Shown here piece by piece: positions 16,272 to 26,964 of a DNA stretch of 43,937 nt. The DNA comes from Bacteroidetes bacterium 43-16 (GTDB taxonomy: Bacteria; Bacteroidota; Bacteroidia; Chitinophagales; Chitinophagaceae), in contig MKTB01000032.1 of the NCBI GenBank assembly GCA_001897525.1, positions 1 through 43,937 of the forward strand. The letters are read 5' to 3'. A program made the translations under genes and the position numbers. The number at the start of each line of letters is the position of its first letter. The stretch's first letter is position 1. The notes beneath the pieces were generated by a model. That model did no database searches and was not told the DNA's origin. It was given only the letters and a program-made list of their open reading frames with translations.

Positions 16272-19200
16272 TTATAGTACACCTTTTGGCAAATGGACAC
16301 CTTTTGTTCTTAAAATATCCTCTGAAACAGATGAAGCTTCCTTTTGCTTTTCCTCTTGCGCTTCCACGGGTTCTTCCTTAGGCTCAGGCATGATAGATAG
16401 CTGGATTTTTCTTTCCACAGCAGCCAGTTCCGTTTTAAGTTCGCCTAATCTGTTTTCCTTGGACCATGTACCATCTACTACTTCCTGAAGAATAGGCAAA
16501 TCCTTTTTTATTTCGGCAATTTTCTCCTGTTCCTGCTTTACATAGCCTGGTAGTTTTTCCAGTGCCCTTAAAAAATTCATGGATGCAGTTTCCGGTTCTT
16601 TGGCCATTATGCCGTTGTTGTAAGTATATTTGATATTGCCCTCGCCCTGTACCAAAAATCGGTTTACCCGAATGTCCACGCCCTCCTTTTCAGACATTTC
16701 AGTTTTGACCAATAGTGTAAATCCGTACAACGTACCGATTTCTTCATACTGCCCTCCGGTGCGGGCATTGTCTGCAAGTTGATTAAGCTTGGTGCCGATT
16801 TGCTTCATATCGGCATTCGGCGGTAGTCCTTCCAGTAAAACAGGGTTTGCAACAGTGCCATCCTCACGTTTTTGTAAGCGCCCTTGTAAATTATCCCAAT
16901 CAAGGCTCATTCGATGCAGTCGGGATTGCGTACTTTCCAGCATTTCCGTATAGTCCTGCAGTTTATATTTCGCACTGAATTTGGAACGGTTAAATGCCTG
17001 TTTTTCACTTTCCAGTCCGGCAATCTGTTTTTCCAGTTTGGCTTTATCCAGCAGGTCTGTATTTCCCGACAGGATAGCCACATATTCAGAAAAGTTCATT
17101 CCTGATTTTTCGTCCATACTGCCTTCATCAATAGTTCGCTTGCCGAGATTGTTGGTCTTTAACTGATCGATAAAAAGCTGCTTGTTGTACAGCAGGTTGA
17201 ATTTGTAGCTATCCAAAGACTTTTCGACAGCGTAGATAATCACATCTACCTGGTTATCGGCAAAGAATTTAGCTATTTCATTGCCTTTACGGATGGCTCG
17301 CCCATCACGTTGTGCAAGATCGCTCGGTCGCCACGGTGTATCGAGATGATGTATGGCAACGGCTCTTTTCTGGGCATTAACGCCCGTACCCAACATACTT
17401 GTAGAACCGAACAACACACGGATCTTTCCCTCATTCATTCCTTTAATCAGTTCTTTGCGCTGCTTATCACTTTTAGCTTCCTGTATAAACCGGACTTCAT
17501 GTGCAGGTATGCCATGATCCTCTACCAGCTTGCGTTTGATTTCCGAATACACGTTCCATTCGCCAGGCTTGTAAGTACCGAGATCAGAGAAAACGAACTG
17601 TGTTCCTTTTTGGGTATTATACTGGTTATAATATTTAGCGATGTTTGCCGCACAGTGCGATGCCTTATTATCGGGATGGTCGTCATACCTACCGCTTACC
17701 ATCCGCATATCGAGCGACATCTTGCGGGCATAATCCGTAGCTATAAGCATCTTTGCTTTTTCTTCGCTTTGTGATAGAGGTGCTCTCCCAAGAAGTTCCG
17801 CATTACCTGTTTTAGCAAAGTCCATCAGTTTTTTGATAAAGACTTCCTGATCTGGTGTAGGCGGTATGTTATACAGCACTTCGTTCTTAACCGGGCGATC
17901 GATGCCAATATCTTTTGCTGTGCGGTAGTCCGTGATTTCTGAGTAGAATTGGGCTAATTCCGGCACTTTGATAAAATAGCGAAAACGCTCTTTCGCCACA
18001 ATGTTATTAGCCACCGAAAACTCATAATCGGTAGTTTTCCGAGCATAGATAGCCGCCCATGCATCAAAAGAATGGATACCCTGTTTTTCCATTGCCCTTG
18101 GCCGCAGGTATTTGAACAGCAAGTATAGTTCGGTCAGGGAGTTGCTAATGGTAGTACCCGAAAGAAAGGTTGCGCCCATGTCCGCATTGGTACGGTCCTG
18201 AATGGTACGGATGGCGAAGAGCAGGTTCATGGCTTTTAGACTGCCGTCTATGTTGCCCAATCCTGCTACCCGTGTGTGACGGGTATTGAACATCAGGTTT
18301 TTAAATTGGTGGCTCTCATCCACAAACAAGTGGTCTATACCCATCATTTTAAAATCTACGACGTCATCTTTTCGGTTTTCAATATCGTGTTCAAGGGTTT
18401 TAAGTTTCACCTCCAGGTTTTCTTTCCGTTTGATTACGCCTGCTAGCATTCCCCTGGTCACTTCCTTTCCTTGGGATTGCAAGGCATCTAAATTGCGCTC
18501 TACGCTGTCCAGCTCTATTTCAAGGATTTCCTTTTGTATTTCGGGCGATTGCGGTATCATCCCGAATTGGTCGTGTGTCAATATCACACAGTCCCAATCA
18601 TTGTTTTTAATGTCCCCAAAAATCCTCAGGCGCTTTTGGGGCGTAAAATCTTCTTTGCCCGGAAACAGGATCTTGGCGTGTGGATAAGCGGTACGATAGG
18701 CTTCGGCAATTTCGTGAACGTTGCTTTTCAGTCCAATAATCATTGGCTTGTGGGCAAGTCCCAAACGTTTCATTTCCTGTGCGGCAGTGCACATCACCAA
18801 TGTCTTGCCTGCACCTACTTCGTGGTCGCAGATAGCACCGTTGTTCAGCTTTATCATCCAAACCGTATCCTTTTGGCTTGAATACAGGTCTTCAATACCC
18901 AAAGCCTTACGATCTAAGCCTGGAAAGTCCTGATGGTTGCCATCGTAGTTCGGCCGAACGAAGCAGTTGAACGTGTCGTTGTATTGATCGGTCAGCCTGT
19001 TTTTAAATTGGTCGTTTTGCGCATGTAGCCAATCGGTAAAGGCGGTGCGTATTTCGTCTATCTTCGTGTTAGCCATTTGTATGGCTTCCATATCTCTCAC
19101 TTTTACTTCCTGATCGCCAACCCTCATTTTCTTGGTAATGTCTGGCGTGGTATTGACCAAAGCATGTTTGAGCAGGGCTATCCCGTCAAACGTCCGGCTT

Positions 19201-21689
19201 TCGGACTTAACGGCATATTTTTCCCAAATGTGCATATTGCCCTGGTGACACTTTACGGAAAAATCGTCGGAGCTTTCCGAGTAATAAACGTTAACATCTG
19301 CATCGAACAGGTGGGAAGCAAAACGGGCATAAATACCTGTGGGTATCCAGCGTTCGCCAAGGTTAAAATCCAGTTCTTCAAATTCGATCCGCCTTGGTCG
19401 GGCCTCTTCCAGAACGTTGAGGCTTGTTTTGGCTTCGGTATCCTCCGGATTATTTTCGATATAGCTGCGTACCTCTTCAGCTTTCTCTACAACGTTCCCC
19501 GCAGTCCAGCGTTCGGCTATTTCGTATCCCTTTTGCAAAGGATTGTAATAAATGCGGCCATGTAAGGCTTCTTTCAGGGCGTCAGCGTTCATACCGCTGA
19601 TTTCGGACATATACGCCAAATCCACACTTCCATATTTATTGAGCGTGGCTGCTAAGGCTTCTTCAGGATTGTCAATTGCTATGGTTACTGTCGAAAAGCT
19701 TACAGGTCGGCTAAAGATATCCGCTTTGTGTACAACGCCACCGATTACACGTTCCAGGTAAGGCATTTCCTTACCCGAACTATCTGTTTTAATGAGCTTA
19801 ATATTATCTGCATTGTTAAGGTTGCCATACCTTTTGACAAAAGCATCATAAAGGCGGTTCAGGTTTTCCCTTTCTTCCTTTTGTTCGACCTGATACTGTG
19901 CCTCGTTAGTGTAAAGGTGCTGGTACACATCACGGACTTCGATATATGCTTCAGCTCTTGCTCTTTGCAAGCTGGGTAGTTGCAAGGGATGAAATATGGC
20001 GTTTCCTTCTGCGGTATCCACTTCTTGCAAGTGACCGACCCAACCTTTATCCATGGCAAGGCAATCATTACGGTGGAACGATTGCAGTTCGCCACTATAC
20101 GGGGCAACTTCGGGAATAGCTGCTTTAACAGGCTGGCTGCTTCCGTTTACACCTGAAAACAAATCTCCGATAGTTTCCTGCTTTTTGCCATCGTTAGATG
20201 GCGTTCCATTAACTGCTTTATTGGTAATGGAAGTTGTGTATGGTTGCTGCATTGCACTACTGAAAAGGTCAGGCTGGCGACCTATTGCACCTCTTCTTTT
20301 GTTGGTGCTTTGCCTTTTGATTGATGTGGTCCGTTTGGGCGGAGCAAGAACTGCTACCGGTTCGTCCGTAGTGTCAAAAAGGTCGAAAATGCTCAGTTGT
20401 TTAAGTTCCGGTGGACTTTCACGATGAGCTACCTGTGCAGACAGAGATGGTATTCCCTTTTGGATGATTACGGGTTCAATAACCGGCGGTGTAACCTTTG
20501 GTTCAATAGGAATTTGTATCACCGGCTCTTCGTTCCGTTCGCCTAGGTACAAATTCAAGTTAAGGTGCTTTCCAAAATCTTCATTAAGCATCTGTTTGAG
20601 GTCCTTGGCAATTCCGCTGGTGCCATCTCTATGGAAATAGATGAGCGCTGGCTGTCCATAAGGGTCTGTATCCAGTTTGCGGTCTGTATGTACAATCCGT
20701 GTATTGTCTGAAAACAGTGCATTGCCAGGCGTATTGTATTCGGTCTGCTTACTTTGGCAAAATAGTTCTTCCCTTTCGTTAAGGCCTTGTTTAGCCGTAT
20801 TCTTTTGCAGGACAATCAGGTCACTGCCAACCTCTGTCCCGGCATAATCAGTAAACAGATTATTAGGTAATCGAACAACTGAAACCAGGTTGTTTTGTTG
20901 CATCAAAGCCCTGCGTATCGGTTCGTTCTTCGGGCTGTTCAGAATACCCTGTGAAGTGATGTAAGCTAACAAACCGCCCTCACGGAGCATATCAGCGCCT
21001 TTCAGAAAAAAGTAATTGTGTATGCTTCGGGCTGCCTGTACCTTCGCACTGTCCTTGCTTCTGGAATAGGTAAGGTCGAATACCGAGGTGTCGCCAAAAG
21101 GAATATTGCTGGCTATAACATCATAGTTGTTTTGTTCCCTTTCGGAAATTTCCTCAAAGCCTCCTATACGAATATTGCTTTCGGGATATAGCTGCTTTAA
21201 AATCTTGCCGGTGAGCAGATCCTTTTCGTAAGCAGTAACATCTGCTTTTGTATTCGCTGAAAAAGATTGTATAAATGAACCGATACCCGCCGAAGGTTCG
21301 AGGAATTTGCGGATGTGCAGGCCGCTGTCTCTAAAAGCGGCAGAAATTGCATCTATTACCTCAGGAGGTGTATAAAAAGCCGTGAGCACAGAACTTTTCA
21401 TACTATCCACATACCTGCGGTATTGCTTGTCGTCTTCGGAATTTTCTTTGAGCAGCTGGAGAAGTTCCTGCGTAACAGGGAAAAGCTCGTGTTCGGTCTT
21501 TCTCCAATTATTAATGTCTAATGCGCTGGCTATAGGGTTCAGTACGAATTTAAGACCGCCAAATCCGCTGTATTGCATCATTGGCAGTCTTTCCCCTACG
21601 GAGGCTTGCCGTTTCTCCTTTTCCAGTTTAAAAGCAATTCGCAGGGCATAGATATTCTGTTGGAGATGTAGCTTTTTACTGAAGCCCAT
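16272..21689 (-). CDS. Giant N6-adenine methylase / SNF2-like helicase fusion
   Basis: 1805 residues. An N-terminal methyltransferase has SAM motif [10 protein letters not shown] (near 130-140) and catalytic NIPFGD (near 195), variant of NPPF. After a P/Q-rich linker (about 390-530) comes a superfamily-2 helicase: [11 protein letters not shown] (near 955-965), DESH box (near 1123), [17 protein letters not shown] and arginine-finger [11 protein letters not shown] (near 1460-1470), then a coiled-coil tail. Such methylase-helicase giants occur in Bacteroidota conjugative elements and resemble the layout of phage P1 DarB, an antirestriction protein. The likely role is protection or processing of the element DNA on entry (inference). 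It overlaps the upstream DUF1896 gene by 14 bp. Confidence 0.9.
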   Translation of the reverse strand: MGFSKKLHLQQNIYALRIAFKLEKEKRQASVGERLPMMQYSGFGGLKFVLNPIASALDINNWRKTEHELFPVTQELLQLLKENSEDDKQYRRYVDSMKSSVLTAFYTPPEVIDAISAAFRDSGLHIRKFLEPSAGIGSFIQSFSANTKADVTAYEKDLLTGKILKQLYPESNIRIGGFEEISEREQNNYDVIASNIPFGDTSVFDLTYSRSKDSAKVQAARSIHNYFFLKGADMLREGGLLAYITSQGILNSPKNEPIRRALMQQNNLVSVVRLPNNLFTDYAGTEVGSDLIVLQKNTAKQGLNEREELFCQSKQTEYNTPGNALFSDNTRIVHTDRKLDTDPYGQPALIYFHRDGTSGIAKDLKQMLNEDFGKHLNLNLYLGERNEEPVIQIPIEPKVTPPVIEPVIIQKGIPSLSAQVAHRESPPELKQLSIFDLFDTTDEPVAVLAPPKRTTSIKRQSTNKRRGAIGRQPDLFSSAMQQPYTTSITNKAVNGTPSNDGKKQETIGDLFSGVNGSSQPVKAAIPEVAPYSGELQSFHRNDCLAMDKGWVGHLQEVDTAEGNAIFHPLQLPSLQRARAEAYIEVRDVYQHLYTNEAQYQVEQKEERENLNRLYDAFVKRYGNLNNADNIKLIKTDSSGKEMPYLERVIGGVVHKADIFSRPVSFSTVTIAIDNPEEALAATLNKYGSVDLAYMSEISGMNADALKEALHGRIYYNPLQKGYEIAERWTAGNVVEKAEEVRSYIENNPEDTEAKTSLNVLEEARPRRIEFEELDFNLGERWIPTGIYARFASHLFDADVNVYYSESSDDFSVKCHQGNMHIWEKYAVKSESRTFDGIALLKHALVNTTPDITKKMRVGDQEVKVRDMEAIQMANTKIDEIRTAFTDWLHAQNDQFKNRLTDQYNDTFNCFVRPNYDGNHQDFPGLDRKALGIEDLYSSQKDTVWMIKLNNGAICDHEVGAGKTLVMCTAAQEMKRLGLAHKPMIIGLKSNVHEIAEAYRTAYPHAKILFPGKEDFTPQKRLRIFGDIKNNDWDCVILTHDQFGMIPQSPEIQKEILEIELDSVERNLDALQSQGKEVTRGMLAGVIKRKENLEVKLKTLEHDIENRKDDVVDFKMMGIDHLFVDESHQFKNLMFNTRHTRVAGLGNIDGSLKAMNLLFAIRTIQDRTNADMGATFLSGTTISNSLTELYLLFKYLRPRAMEKQGIHSFDAWAAIYARKTTDYEFSVANNIVAKERFRYFIKVPELAQFYSEITDYRTAKDIGIDRPVKNEVLYNIPPTPDQEVFIKKLMDFAKTGNAELLGRAPLSQSEEKAKMLIATDYARKMSLDMRMVSGRYDDHPDNKASHCAANIAKYYNQYNTQKGTQFVFSDLGTYKPGEWNVYSEIKRKLVEDHGIPAHEVRFIQEAKSDKQRKELIKGMNEGKIRVLFGSTSMLGTGVNAQKRAVAIHHLDTPWRPSDLAQRDGRAIRKGNEIAKFFADNQVDVIIYAVEKSLDSYKFNLLYNKQLFIDQLKTNNLGKRTIDEGSMDEKSGMNFSEYVAILSGNTDLLDKAKLEKQIAGLESEKQAFNRSKFSAKYKLQDYTEMLESTQSRLHRMSLDWDNLQGRLQKREDGTVANPVLLEGLPPNADMKQIGTKLNQLADNARTGGQYEEIGTLYGFTLLVKTEMSEKEGVDIRVNRFLVQGEGNIKYTYNNGIMAKEPETASMNFLRALEKLPGYVKQEQEKIAEIKKDLPILQEVVDGTWSKENRLGELKTELAAVERKIQLSIMPEPKEEPVEAQEEKQKEASSVSEDILRTKGVHLPKGVL

Positions 21690-22113
21690 TTTCCTCTATC
21701 CATATTGCGATGGTCCCTGTTATTTCGGTATAGAGCAGCTCGTACTCCGGGCCATAAGCGAAATCATCGGTTAGCTCATATCTTGCAAAAACAGCCTCGC
21801 AAACAGGAAGCATTTTCAGGGCGAAGGGCCGCAGCTCTTCATCGGCCATGATGGTATCAAATTCATTGCATACGATCTGAAAAACCGTATCGAATTTGGA
21901 GAAGTATAAGCCTTCAAAAAGGATATAATTGGCAATTTCATCGCATTGCGCTATAGCGTTTCCCGAACGGAAAGCTCCGTCATACGCGTTGGCAGCCCAC
22001 GATGATCGTTGCGTTATAAACTTTTCATCGTTTGCCTTTTCGGGAAAGCTACTGTTTAGTAATTCCTTCAGTCGTATCCTGAAATAAGAAAGGTCTTTTT
22101 GCTGTGTATCCAT
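21676..22113 (-). CDS. DUF1896 protein
   Basis: 145 residues; DUF1896 family, recognised from the sequence and from its regular place before the methylase-helicase in Bacteroidota elements. Mostly helical and acidic, with [28 protein letters not shown] and [12 protein letters not shown]. No catalytic motif and no membrane helix. It overlaps the large gene by 14 bp, which suggests co-translation and probably a partner role. A phased repeat lies 70-105 bp upstream. Confidence 0.85.
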   Translation of the reverse strand: MDTQQKDLSYFRIRLKELLNSSFPEKANDEKFITQRSSWAANAYDGAFRSGNAIAQCDEIANYILFEGLYFSKFDTVFQIVCNEFDTIMADEELRPFALKMLPVCEAVFARYELTDDFAYGPEYELLYTEITGTIAIWIEENGLQ

Positions 22114-22184
22114 ACAATTATTTGATTTTAGAATGCTACTTGAAGTCTAAAATTAAAGCAGGAAGACCCCGGCATCTAAGAGGT

Positions 22185-22217
22185 GGTAGTGTTTGGCGTT
22201 TAGAGGCAGGATTTGAC
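22185..22217 (-). promoter_or_regulatory. Phased GCC repeat, DUF1896/methylase operon
   Basis: Minus-strand units: GTCAAATCCT, GCCTCTAAAC, GCCAAACACT, ACCACCTCTT, each starting 10 bp apart (plus-strand GGT 22185, GGC 22195, GGC 22205, GAC 22215). TTAGATG follows. It points into the DUF1896 gene. Confidence 0.6.
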
Positions 22218-22249
22218 GCAATAAACTTAGTAGTGAGGGATTTAATTTG

Positions 22250-22257
22250 TATTTTTG
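22250..22257 (+). promoter_or_regulatory. Candidate -7 element of the DUF262 gene
   Basis: TATTTTTG matches the Bacteroidota -7 consensus TAnnTTTG, 43 bp before the ATG at 22301. No convincing -33 TTTG is seen at the usual distance. Confidence 0.35.
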
Positions 22258-22300
22258 TTAGTTATCAAACCAAACATTTTTAAGCGACAGATATTAGATA

Positions 22301-24439
22301 ATGAATGAATTAGAACCTCTGAAGAGCATTTTTAAAGACAGATTATTTAAAATTCCCGATTACCAGCGTGGGTACGCCTGGACTACACGCCAACTCAAAG
22401 ATTTTTGGGAGGATTTGGTCAATCTCCCAGCCGATAGGTTTCACTACACAGGACTACTCTCATTAAAAAAAGTGGACAAGAATACCTGGTCTAACTGGAA
22501 TGATGAACGGTGGCTCATTGAAGACAGAGCCTTCAAGCCTTTTCATATTGTTGATGGACAACAAAGACTAACTACGTTTGTCATATTTATTCAGGCTATT
22601 TCGGAACAATTGAGACTTGTTCCGGAAAATAAGGATAAGAAAGATGAAGATATTTATCTGGGCTCTTTTAGCCTGAAGGCGATTAAGGAAGAGTATTTGG
22701 TCATAGAAAGACCGCCGCAGTTGATCATTACAACCTACAAGTTTGGTTATGAGGTTGATAACCCAAGCTTCAAATTTCTAAGGCACAGGATTTTTCTGGA
22801 ACCCAATAGTGGAACAATCCAAGAAACCTTCTATACGCTCAACCTTGAAAATGCGAAACGCTTTTTCAAAGAAAATCTGCAAAATTTCCTTGACAAATAC
22901 GGGTTAAGTGAAATCGAGATCTTATTCAAGAAAGTCACGCAGAACCTGATGTTCAACGTCTATGAAATAAGTGATGACTTTGATGTATTCGTTGCATTTG
23001 AGACCATGAATAACCGCGGGAAAAAACTATCAAATTTAGAGCTTCTTAAAAATCGCCTAATCTATTTAACGACCTTATACGATGAGAAGGAACTTAAAAA
23101 TGATGAGCGGATTTCTTTGCGTGAGAAAATTAATGATGCCTGGAAGGAAGTCTATTATCAACTGGGACGGAATAAACAAAATCCACTCAACGATGATGAT
23201 TTTTTAGTTGCCCATTGGATAATGTATTTTCAATACACAAGAGAAAAAGGCGATGATTATATCAGGTTTTTGTTGGAGCAGAAATTTACACCGCAAAGTA
23301 TTTATGCAAAAACAGAAGTGAAGGTTAGTTCTTTACAGGATTTTGAAGAAGTCAGGGAAGATGAAGATAACGATCAGGAAGAAGTTGAGACAAATGGAGA
23401 AGAAGAAACAACAGTATTGCGTTCGCAACTCTCTCCTAAAGAAATTGAAGACTATGTAAACAGTTTAAAAGCTGCTGCCGTTCACTGGTACAACACCCAT
23501 AATCCGGTCAACAATCCAGACTTGACTGCACAGGAAAGCTTGTGGATAGACCGATTGAACAGAATAGGCATTATCTATTTCCGCCCGCTTGTAACGGTGG
23601 CTTTCTTGAACAAGGATGTTAATTCGGATAAGCGAGTTCAATTATTTAAAGCAATCGAGCGCTTTATATTTATCACATTCCGGCTTAGCCGGGCTTTCTC
23701 TACGTATAGAAACAGTGAGTTTTATCGGGCGGCCAGACAATTGCGAAATAGCGAATTGACAATTGAGCAAATTATCCAGCGTTTGAATGATAGAATGAAT
23801 TACTGTTTTTATACGCCAGAAAATTCCAGTGAAACTTATTTCGACTATACTTACTTCCAAAAATTCATCGACAAGAAATTTAAAAGCGGCGGTGGCTTTT
23901 ATTATTGGAATGGACTTCGCTACTTCTTGTATGAATATGAAATGGAAAAGGTAAGACGAAGAGGAAGTCAAAAAATAGATTGGAAGCTTTTTGTAAGGAG
24001 CGAAAAAGACAAAGTTTCCATTGAGCACATTTATCCTCAAACGCCAACACATACGGGTTGGAAATCCAATTTTAAGGGCTATAAAAAATCACAGCTACCC
24101 TTTTTTCAAGGAACATTAGGAAATCTCTTGCCACTCTCACAGAGTATTAATTCTAGTTTGCAAAATGATTGCTTTGATGACAAGAAAAGCGCTAAGTATA
24201 ACGAGAAGAAAGAGAAAATAAGACAAGGTTATGCTGATGGTTCACATTCTGAAATTGAAGTTTCAGGCTATGCTGTTTGGAATGCTGATGCTATCCTTGA
24301 TAGAGGCAACAAACTGCTGGAATTTATGGAAGAACGTTGGGATCTGCAATTTGAAAATGAAGCTGCAAAGGCTGAACTACTGTTCCTTGAATTTATGCTC
24401 GAAGAGGAAGAAGAGGAAATACATACGACTGAAGAATAA
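22301..24439 (+). CDS. GmrSD-like DUF262-DUF1524 fusion (putative Type IV restriction)
   Basis: 712 residues. The N-terminal DUF262 domain (ParB/Srx-like NTPase) contains PDYQRGYAW at residues 19-27 and the signature DGQQRLTTF at 85-93. The C-terminal DUF1524 His-Me/HNH nuclease contains E575-H576-I-YPQTP, then GTLGNLLPLSQSIN and a KKSAKYNEKK segment. This fusion matches GmrS+GmrD, the NTP-driven nucleases that cut modified (glucosylated hydroxymethyl-cytosine) phage DNA; the substrate here is unknown. There is an acidic linker near residues 350-370 (D/E runs). It is followed after 21 bp by a HEPN gene on the same strand, so it is probably a two-gene operon. Confidence 0.88.
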   Translation: MNELEPLKSIFKDRLFKIPDYQRGYAWTTRQLKDFWEDLVNLPADRFHYTGLLSLKKVDKNTWSNWNDERWLIEDRAFKPFHIVDGQQRLTTFVIFIQAISEQLRLVPENKDKKDEDIYLGSFSLKAIKEEYLVIERPPQLIITTYKFGYEVDNPSFKFLRHRIFLEPNSGTIQETFYTLNLENAKRFFKENLQNFLDKYGLSEIEILFKKVTQNLMFNVYEISDDFDVFVAFETMNNRGKKLSNLELLKNRLIYLTTLYDEKELKNDERISLREKINDAWKEVYYQLGRNKQNPLNDDDFLVAHWIMYFQYTREKGDDYIRFLLEQKFTPQSIYAKTEVKVSSLQDFEEVREDEDNDQEEVETNGEEETTVLRSQLSPKEIEDYVNSLKAAAVHWYNTHNPVNNPDLTAQESLWIDRLNRIGIIYFRPLVTVAFLNKDVNSDKRVQLFKAIERFIFITFRLSRAFSTYRNSEFYRAARQLRNSELTIEQIIQRLNDRMNYCFYTPENSSETYFDYTYFQKFIDKKFKSGGGFYYWNGLRYFLYEYEMEKVRRRGSQKIDWKLFVRSEKDKVSIEHIYPQTPTHTGWKSNFKGYKKSQLPFFQGTLGNLLPLSQSINSSLQNDCFDDKKSAKYNEKKEKIRQGYADGSHSEIEVSGYAVWNADAILDRGNKLLEFMEERWDLQFENEAAKAELLFLEFMLEEEEEEIHTTEE

Positions 24440-24460
24440 CCTACAAAAATATTAATCTAA

Positions 24461-25219
24461 ATGAATTATACAGAAAACATTGAACGTTTAAAAATACTGC
24501 TTACAGGAGCCTCCACAGATGTTACGATAACCAGTGAAAATGAAGCAGAATATAAAAGGCTAAAAAACGAACTGAAACAATCTGCTAAGTTTAAGGCCAA
24601 CGAGCCAAAAGAATTTAAAATATGTGTTACTCTCCAGGAATTTAGGAGAGAGATGCAGGCCAAAGGAGGCTATGCCGAAAGGAGAAAATATATCAATCAA
24701 CTCTTCTACCCGCTGATCTCTGATGAGAATTCCCTGTTGGACAGTATAGAGGAAATACAGCAAAATATAAACTTTGGTCATCTGAACCTTTTGCCCCAAG
24801 ATATACAACAAAAAGGACGGGAAATGTCGGAAGTTTACCTTTATCTGTATTGTATTGAAAATTCGCTGCGAATATTTATCGAGGAAATAATGAAGACGGA
24901 AGCGGTAACCATACCGAGAAAGGTGCAGGATACTGTAGACAAATTGAAGAAAAGTGAGCAGGAAAGTAAATATTTGCCCATACGTGGAAACAGTGATCTC
25001 TTTTACTGCGATTTTATAGAGTTGGGAAAAATAATTGTTGGGAATTGGACAATTTTCGGAAAGTATTTCCCGAAACAGAATGAACACTGGTTGAATGTCA
25101 TGGTGGATGAACTGTACAAGATACGATGTTTAGTTGCTCATAATAGTTATGTTGGCAAAGATGAGCGTGATGCGCTGAAAGTTTATTATAAGAGCATTAC
25201 CGCACAATTGCGATTATAA
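24461..25219 (+). CDS. Swt1-type HEPN protein (putative RNase)
   Basis: 252 residues. A helical N-terminal part is followed by a C-terminal HEPN domain (about 120-245): YLYCIENSLRIFIEEIM, then FIELGKIIVGNWTIFGKYFP and DELYKIRCLVAHNS. R222 and H227 form the R-x4-H catalytic pattern of HEPN RNases. HEPN enzymes usually kill or arrest the infected cell by cutting RNA, or act as toxins. Directly downstream of the DUF262-DUF1524 gene (21 bp), so the pair may work as one defence module with two effector activities. No antitoxin is obvious, although small HTH genes follow. Family assignment rests on motif pattern. Confidence 0.75.
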   Translation: MNYTENIERLKILLTGASTDVTITSENEAEYKRLKNELKQSAKFKANEPKEFKICVTLQEFRREMQAKGGYAERRKYINQLFYPLISDENSLLDSIEEIQQNINFGHLNLLPQDIQQKGREMSEVYLYLYCIENSLRIFIEEIMKTEAVTIPRKVQDTVDKLKKSEQESKYLPIRGNSDLFYCDFIELGKIIVGNWTIFGKYFPKQNEHWLNVMVDELYKIRCLVAHNSYVGKDERDALKVYYKSITAQLRL

Positions 25220-25303
25220 CATTGGGCATTAAGGCGATCACAACGTGGTAATAATTTTGATGAACATTTTGTATTAAGATAACTTAAATTTTAACTTTAC
25301 TTT

Positions 25304-25522
25304 ATGGCAGCACCCTTTTTATTGAAATTACGCTTAGCATTAGGTATAGAACCAGAAGAAGTTGCTGAGATATTGCATATCAGCGTTAAGGAGTATTTGG
25401 CATTGGAAAATGATCCCAAGGAACATTTTTACGAAGATCAGGCTAAAACGCTCATGAATTGGATGACGCCGAAGATGAATGGTAATTTTGATCAGTTCGT
25501 TCAGTTGCTCAATCAAAATTAG
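25304..25522 (+). CDS. Small XRE-like helix-turn-helix protein (72 aa)
   Basis: 72 residues. EVAEILHISVKEYLALENDP looks like the recognition part of an XRE/Cro HTH; the N-terminal part LLKLRLALGIEP is typical of the preceding helix, but the protein stops soon after the fold. It has the ATG in TTTATGGC and lies 84 bp after the HEPN gene on the same strand, so it could be a co-transcribed regulator or stand alone. It is less like the three minus-strand XRE paralogs than they are like each other. Confidence 0.6.
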   Translation: MAAPFLLKLRLALGIEPEEVAEILHISVKEYLALENDPKEHFYEDQAKTLMNWMTPKMNGNFDQFVQLLNQN

Positions 25523-25662
25523 GTGCGACATTAAAAGATGTAAATCACATGTTGTAAATATGAATTTGATATAACGGGTAAACTTAACTTAACGGAGGAC
25601 CAAATTGTGCAACTTGTGATACGCTTAACTCTTTGTTTGTCATTTAATCTGACTATTGAAAT

Positions 25663-26025
25663 TTAGTTATTCCTTGTCTTTGCCTGCAGACGACTGGCTT
25701 CCTGTTTGCTCTTTCTAATTTGTTCCTCTATATTCTTAATTTGGTCATTTGAGCATCCCTGATACATAATATTTACGCCCTGATTACCCTCGTAATTGTT
25801 GAAATGATTAGTAAAGGAGGATTTCTCCTGATAATTGAGAATGTACTCCGGAGCAACACCAAAAATATCAGCCAATTCGTATAGTCTTGAAACGCTAACG
25901 TCTGCAATATTGTTCTCTATATTGCTATACGCTTTGGGAGTGATGCCTAACGCTTTTGCTACATTTTCTTTAGATAGCTTTTTTTCCTTTTCTCGTATTT
26001 CACGAATATTATCTCCGATTTTCAT
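25663..26025 (-). CDS. XRE-family regulator, paralog A
   Basis: 120 residues. N-terminal XRE HTH (residues 1-66: MKIGDNIREIRE, VAKALGITPKAYSNIENN, RLYELADIFG), then a short linker with GNQGVNIMYQG near residues 79-90, and a C-terminal charged helix (coiled coil). It starts 15 bp after the stop of paralog B, so it is last of a three-gene minus-strand operon. The GN-x-G-(V/I)-NI motif is shared by all three paralogs. Probable DNA-binding regulator; target unknown. Confidence 0.8.
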   Translation of the reverse strand: MKIGDNIREIREKEKKLSKENVAKALGITPKAYSNIENNIADVSVSRLYELADIFGVAPEYILNYQEKSSFTNHFNNYEGNQGVNIMYQGCSNDQIKNIEEQIRKSKQEASRLQAKTRNN

Positions 26026-26040
26026 ATGCTGATTATGTGT

Positions 26041-26472
26041 TTAAAAATCAATACTATTATTTTTGAGCAAAGCCTCTAATAATGAAATTCTTTTACGTTC
26101 ACTTTCCAATAACTCTTGCTGCAATTTGTATAACTTCTCCTTATTTCTAAGTTCTTCTTTAGTTCTTAGATATTCTTGATTAGCGAGATTTGGTTCTCCG
26201 CCCTGATACATGATATTTACACCTTTGTTTCCATTGTTATTATGAAAATAATTGAAGAACTCCTTTTTTGAACTTTTGTAATGGAGGATATACTCAGGGC
26301 TACATCCAAAAATTTCTGCAATTTGCTCTAATCTATCCACAGAAATATCCGTAACATTATTTTCTATGTTCGCATAAGCACGGGTAGAAATTTCCAGCCT
26401 TTCAGCAACATGGCTTCTCTTAAAGTTTTTTTCAACTTCCCGTATTTCCCTTATGTTATCTCCAACTCTCAT
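26041..26472 (-). CDS. XRE-family regulator, paralog B
   Basis: 143 residues. XRE HTH in the first 66 residues (MRVGDNIREIREVEKNF, VAERLEISTRAYANIENN). The middle has GNKGVNIMYQGG. A C-terminal coiled coil (ERKRISLLEALLKNNSIDF) ends like that of paralog C. Closest in the HTH to paralog A. The middle gene of the operon, 55 bp after paralog C. Confidence 0.8.
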   Translation of the reverse strand: MRVGDNIREIREVEKNFKRSHVAERLEISTRAYANIENNVTDISVDRLEQIAEIFGCSPEYILHYKSSKKEFFNYFHNNNGNKGVNIMYQGGEPNLANQEYLRTKEELRNKEKLYKLQQELLESERKRISLLEALLKNNSIDF

Positions 26473-26527
26473 AACTACATAAAAAATGTTCGTTAAAGAT
26501 GTGCTTGCAATATCACATAACCGGTTG

Positions 26528-26917
26528 TCAAAAATTAAATTCGATATTATTATCCCTTAAAAGTTTTTCCAATCTTGGTATTCTGTTCAATTCCTCTTGG
26601 TAAAGTTCTTTGTACGCCATCCGGATTTTTTCTTGGTCAATTCCCTGTACATGAATATTGATACCGGAATTTCCATTATGATTAAAAAAGAAATTCCTAA
26701 TTCCTGTAACGGGTTTATTGAGCGTAATCAAATCGGCAACATCGAGGGATAATAAGCGTGCAATTGCGTCAAGCATAGAAAGCGTTATGTCTCGCTCATC
26801 ACTTTCAATTGCTTCATATTCTTCCACACTGATATTAAGCTCTTGCGCAATAAAACTTTTTTCAATCTTTTGAGCAGTTCTTATCTGACCGATGTTACTT
26901 CCAATTTTCATATTCAA
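26528..26917 (-). CDS. XRE-family regulator, paralog C
   Basis: 129 residues; MNMKIGSN could begin at the third codon (26911). The HTH (QIRTAQKIEKSFIAQELNISVEEYEAI) is diverged from A and B. GNSGINIHVQG lies near residues 81-91, and the C-terminus is LEKLLRDNNIEFNF. First gene of the operon. A consensus promoter and three 20-bp direct repeats lie directly upstream, so this is the likely autoregulator of the array. Confidence 0.8.
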   Translation of the reverse strand: MNMKIGSNIGQIRTAQKIEKSFIAQELNISVEEYEAIESDERDITLSMLDAIARLLSLDVADLITLNKPVTGIRNFFFNHNGNSGINIHVQGIDQEKIRMAYKELYQEELNRIPRLEKLLRDNNIEFNF

Positions 26918-26932
26918 TGCTTATTGTTTCTC

Positions 26933-26964
26933 CAAATATAGTAAAACTTCCAATATGGAACAAA
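26933..26964 (-). promoter_or_regulatory. Bacteroidota promoter of the XRE operon
   Basis: On the minus strand, TTTG (plus-strand 26961-26964), a 20-bp spacer, then TATATTTG (plus-strand 26933-26940) matches the Bacteroidota consensus (TTTG -33, TAnnTTTG -7) with the right spacing. The spacer contains the palindrome TTCCATATTGGAA, the first unit of the direct repeats, so a bound regulator would block the promoter. Confidence 0.7.
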
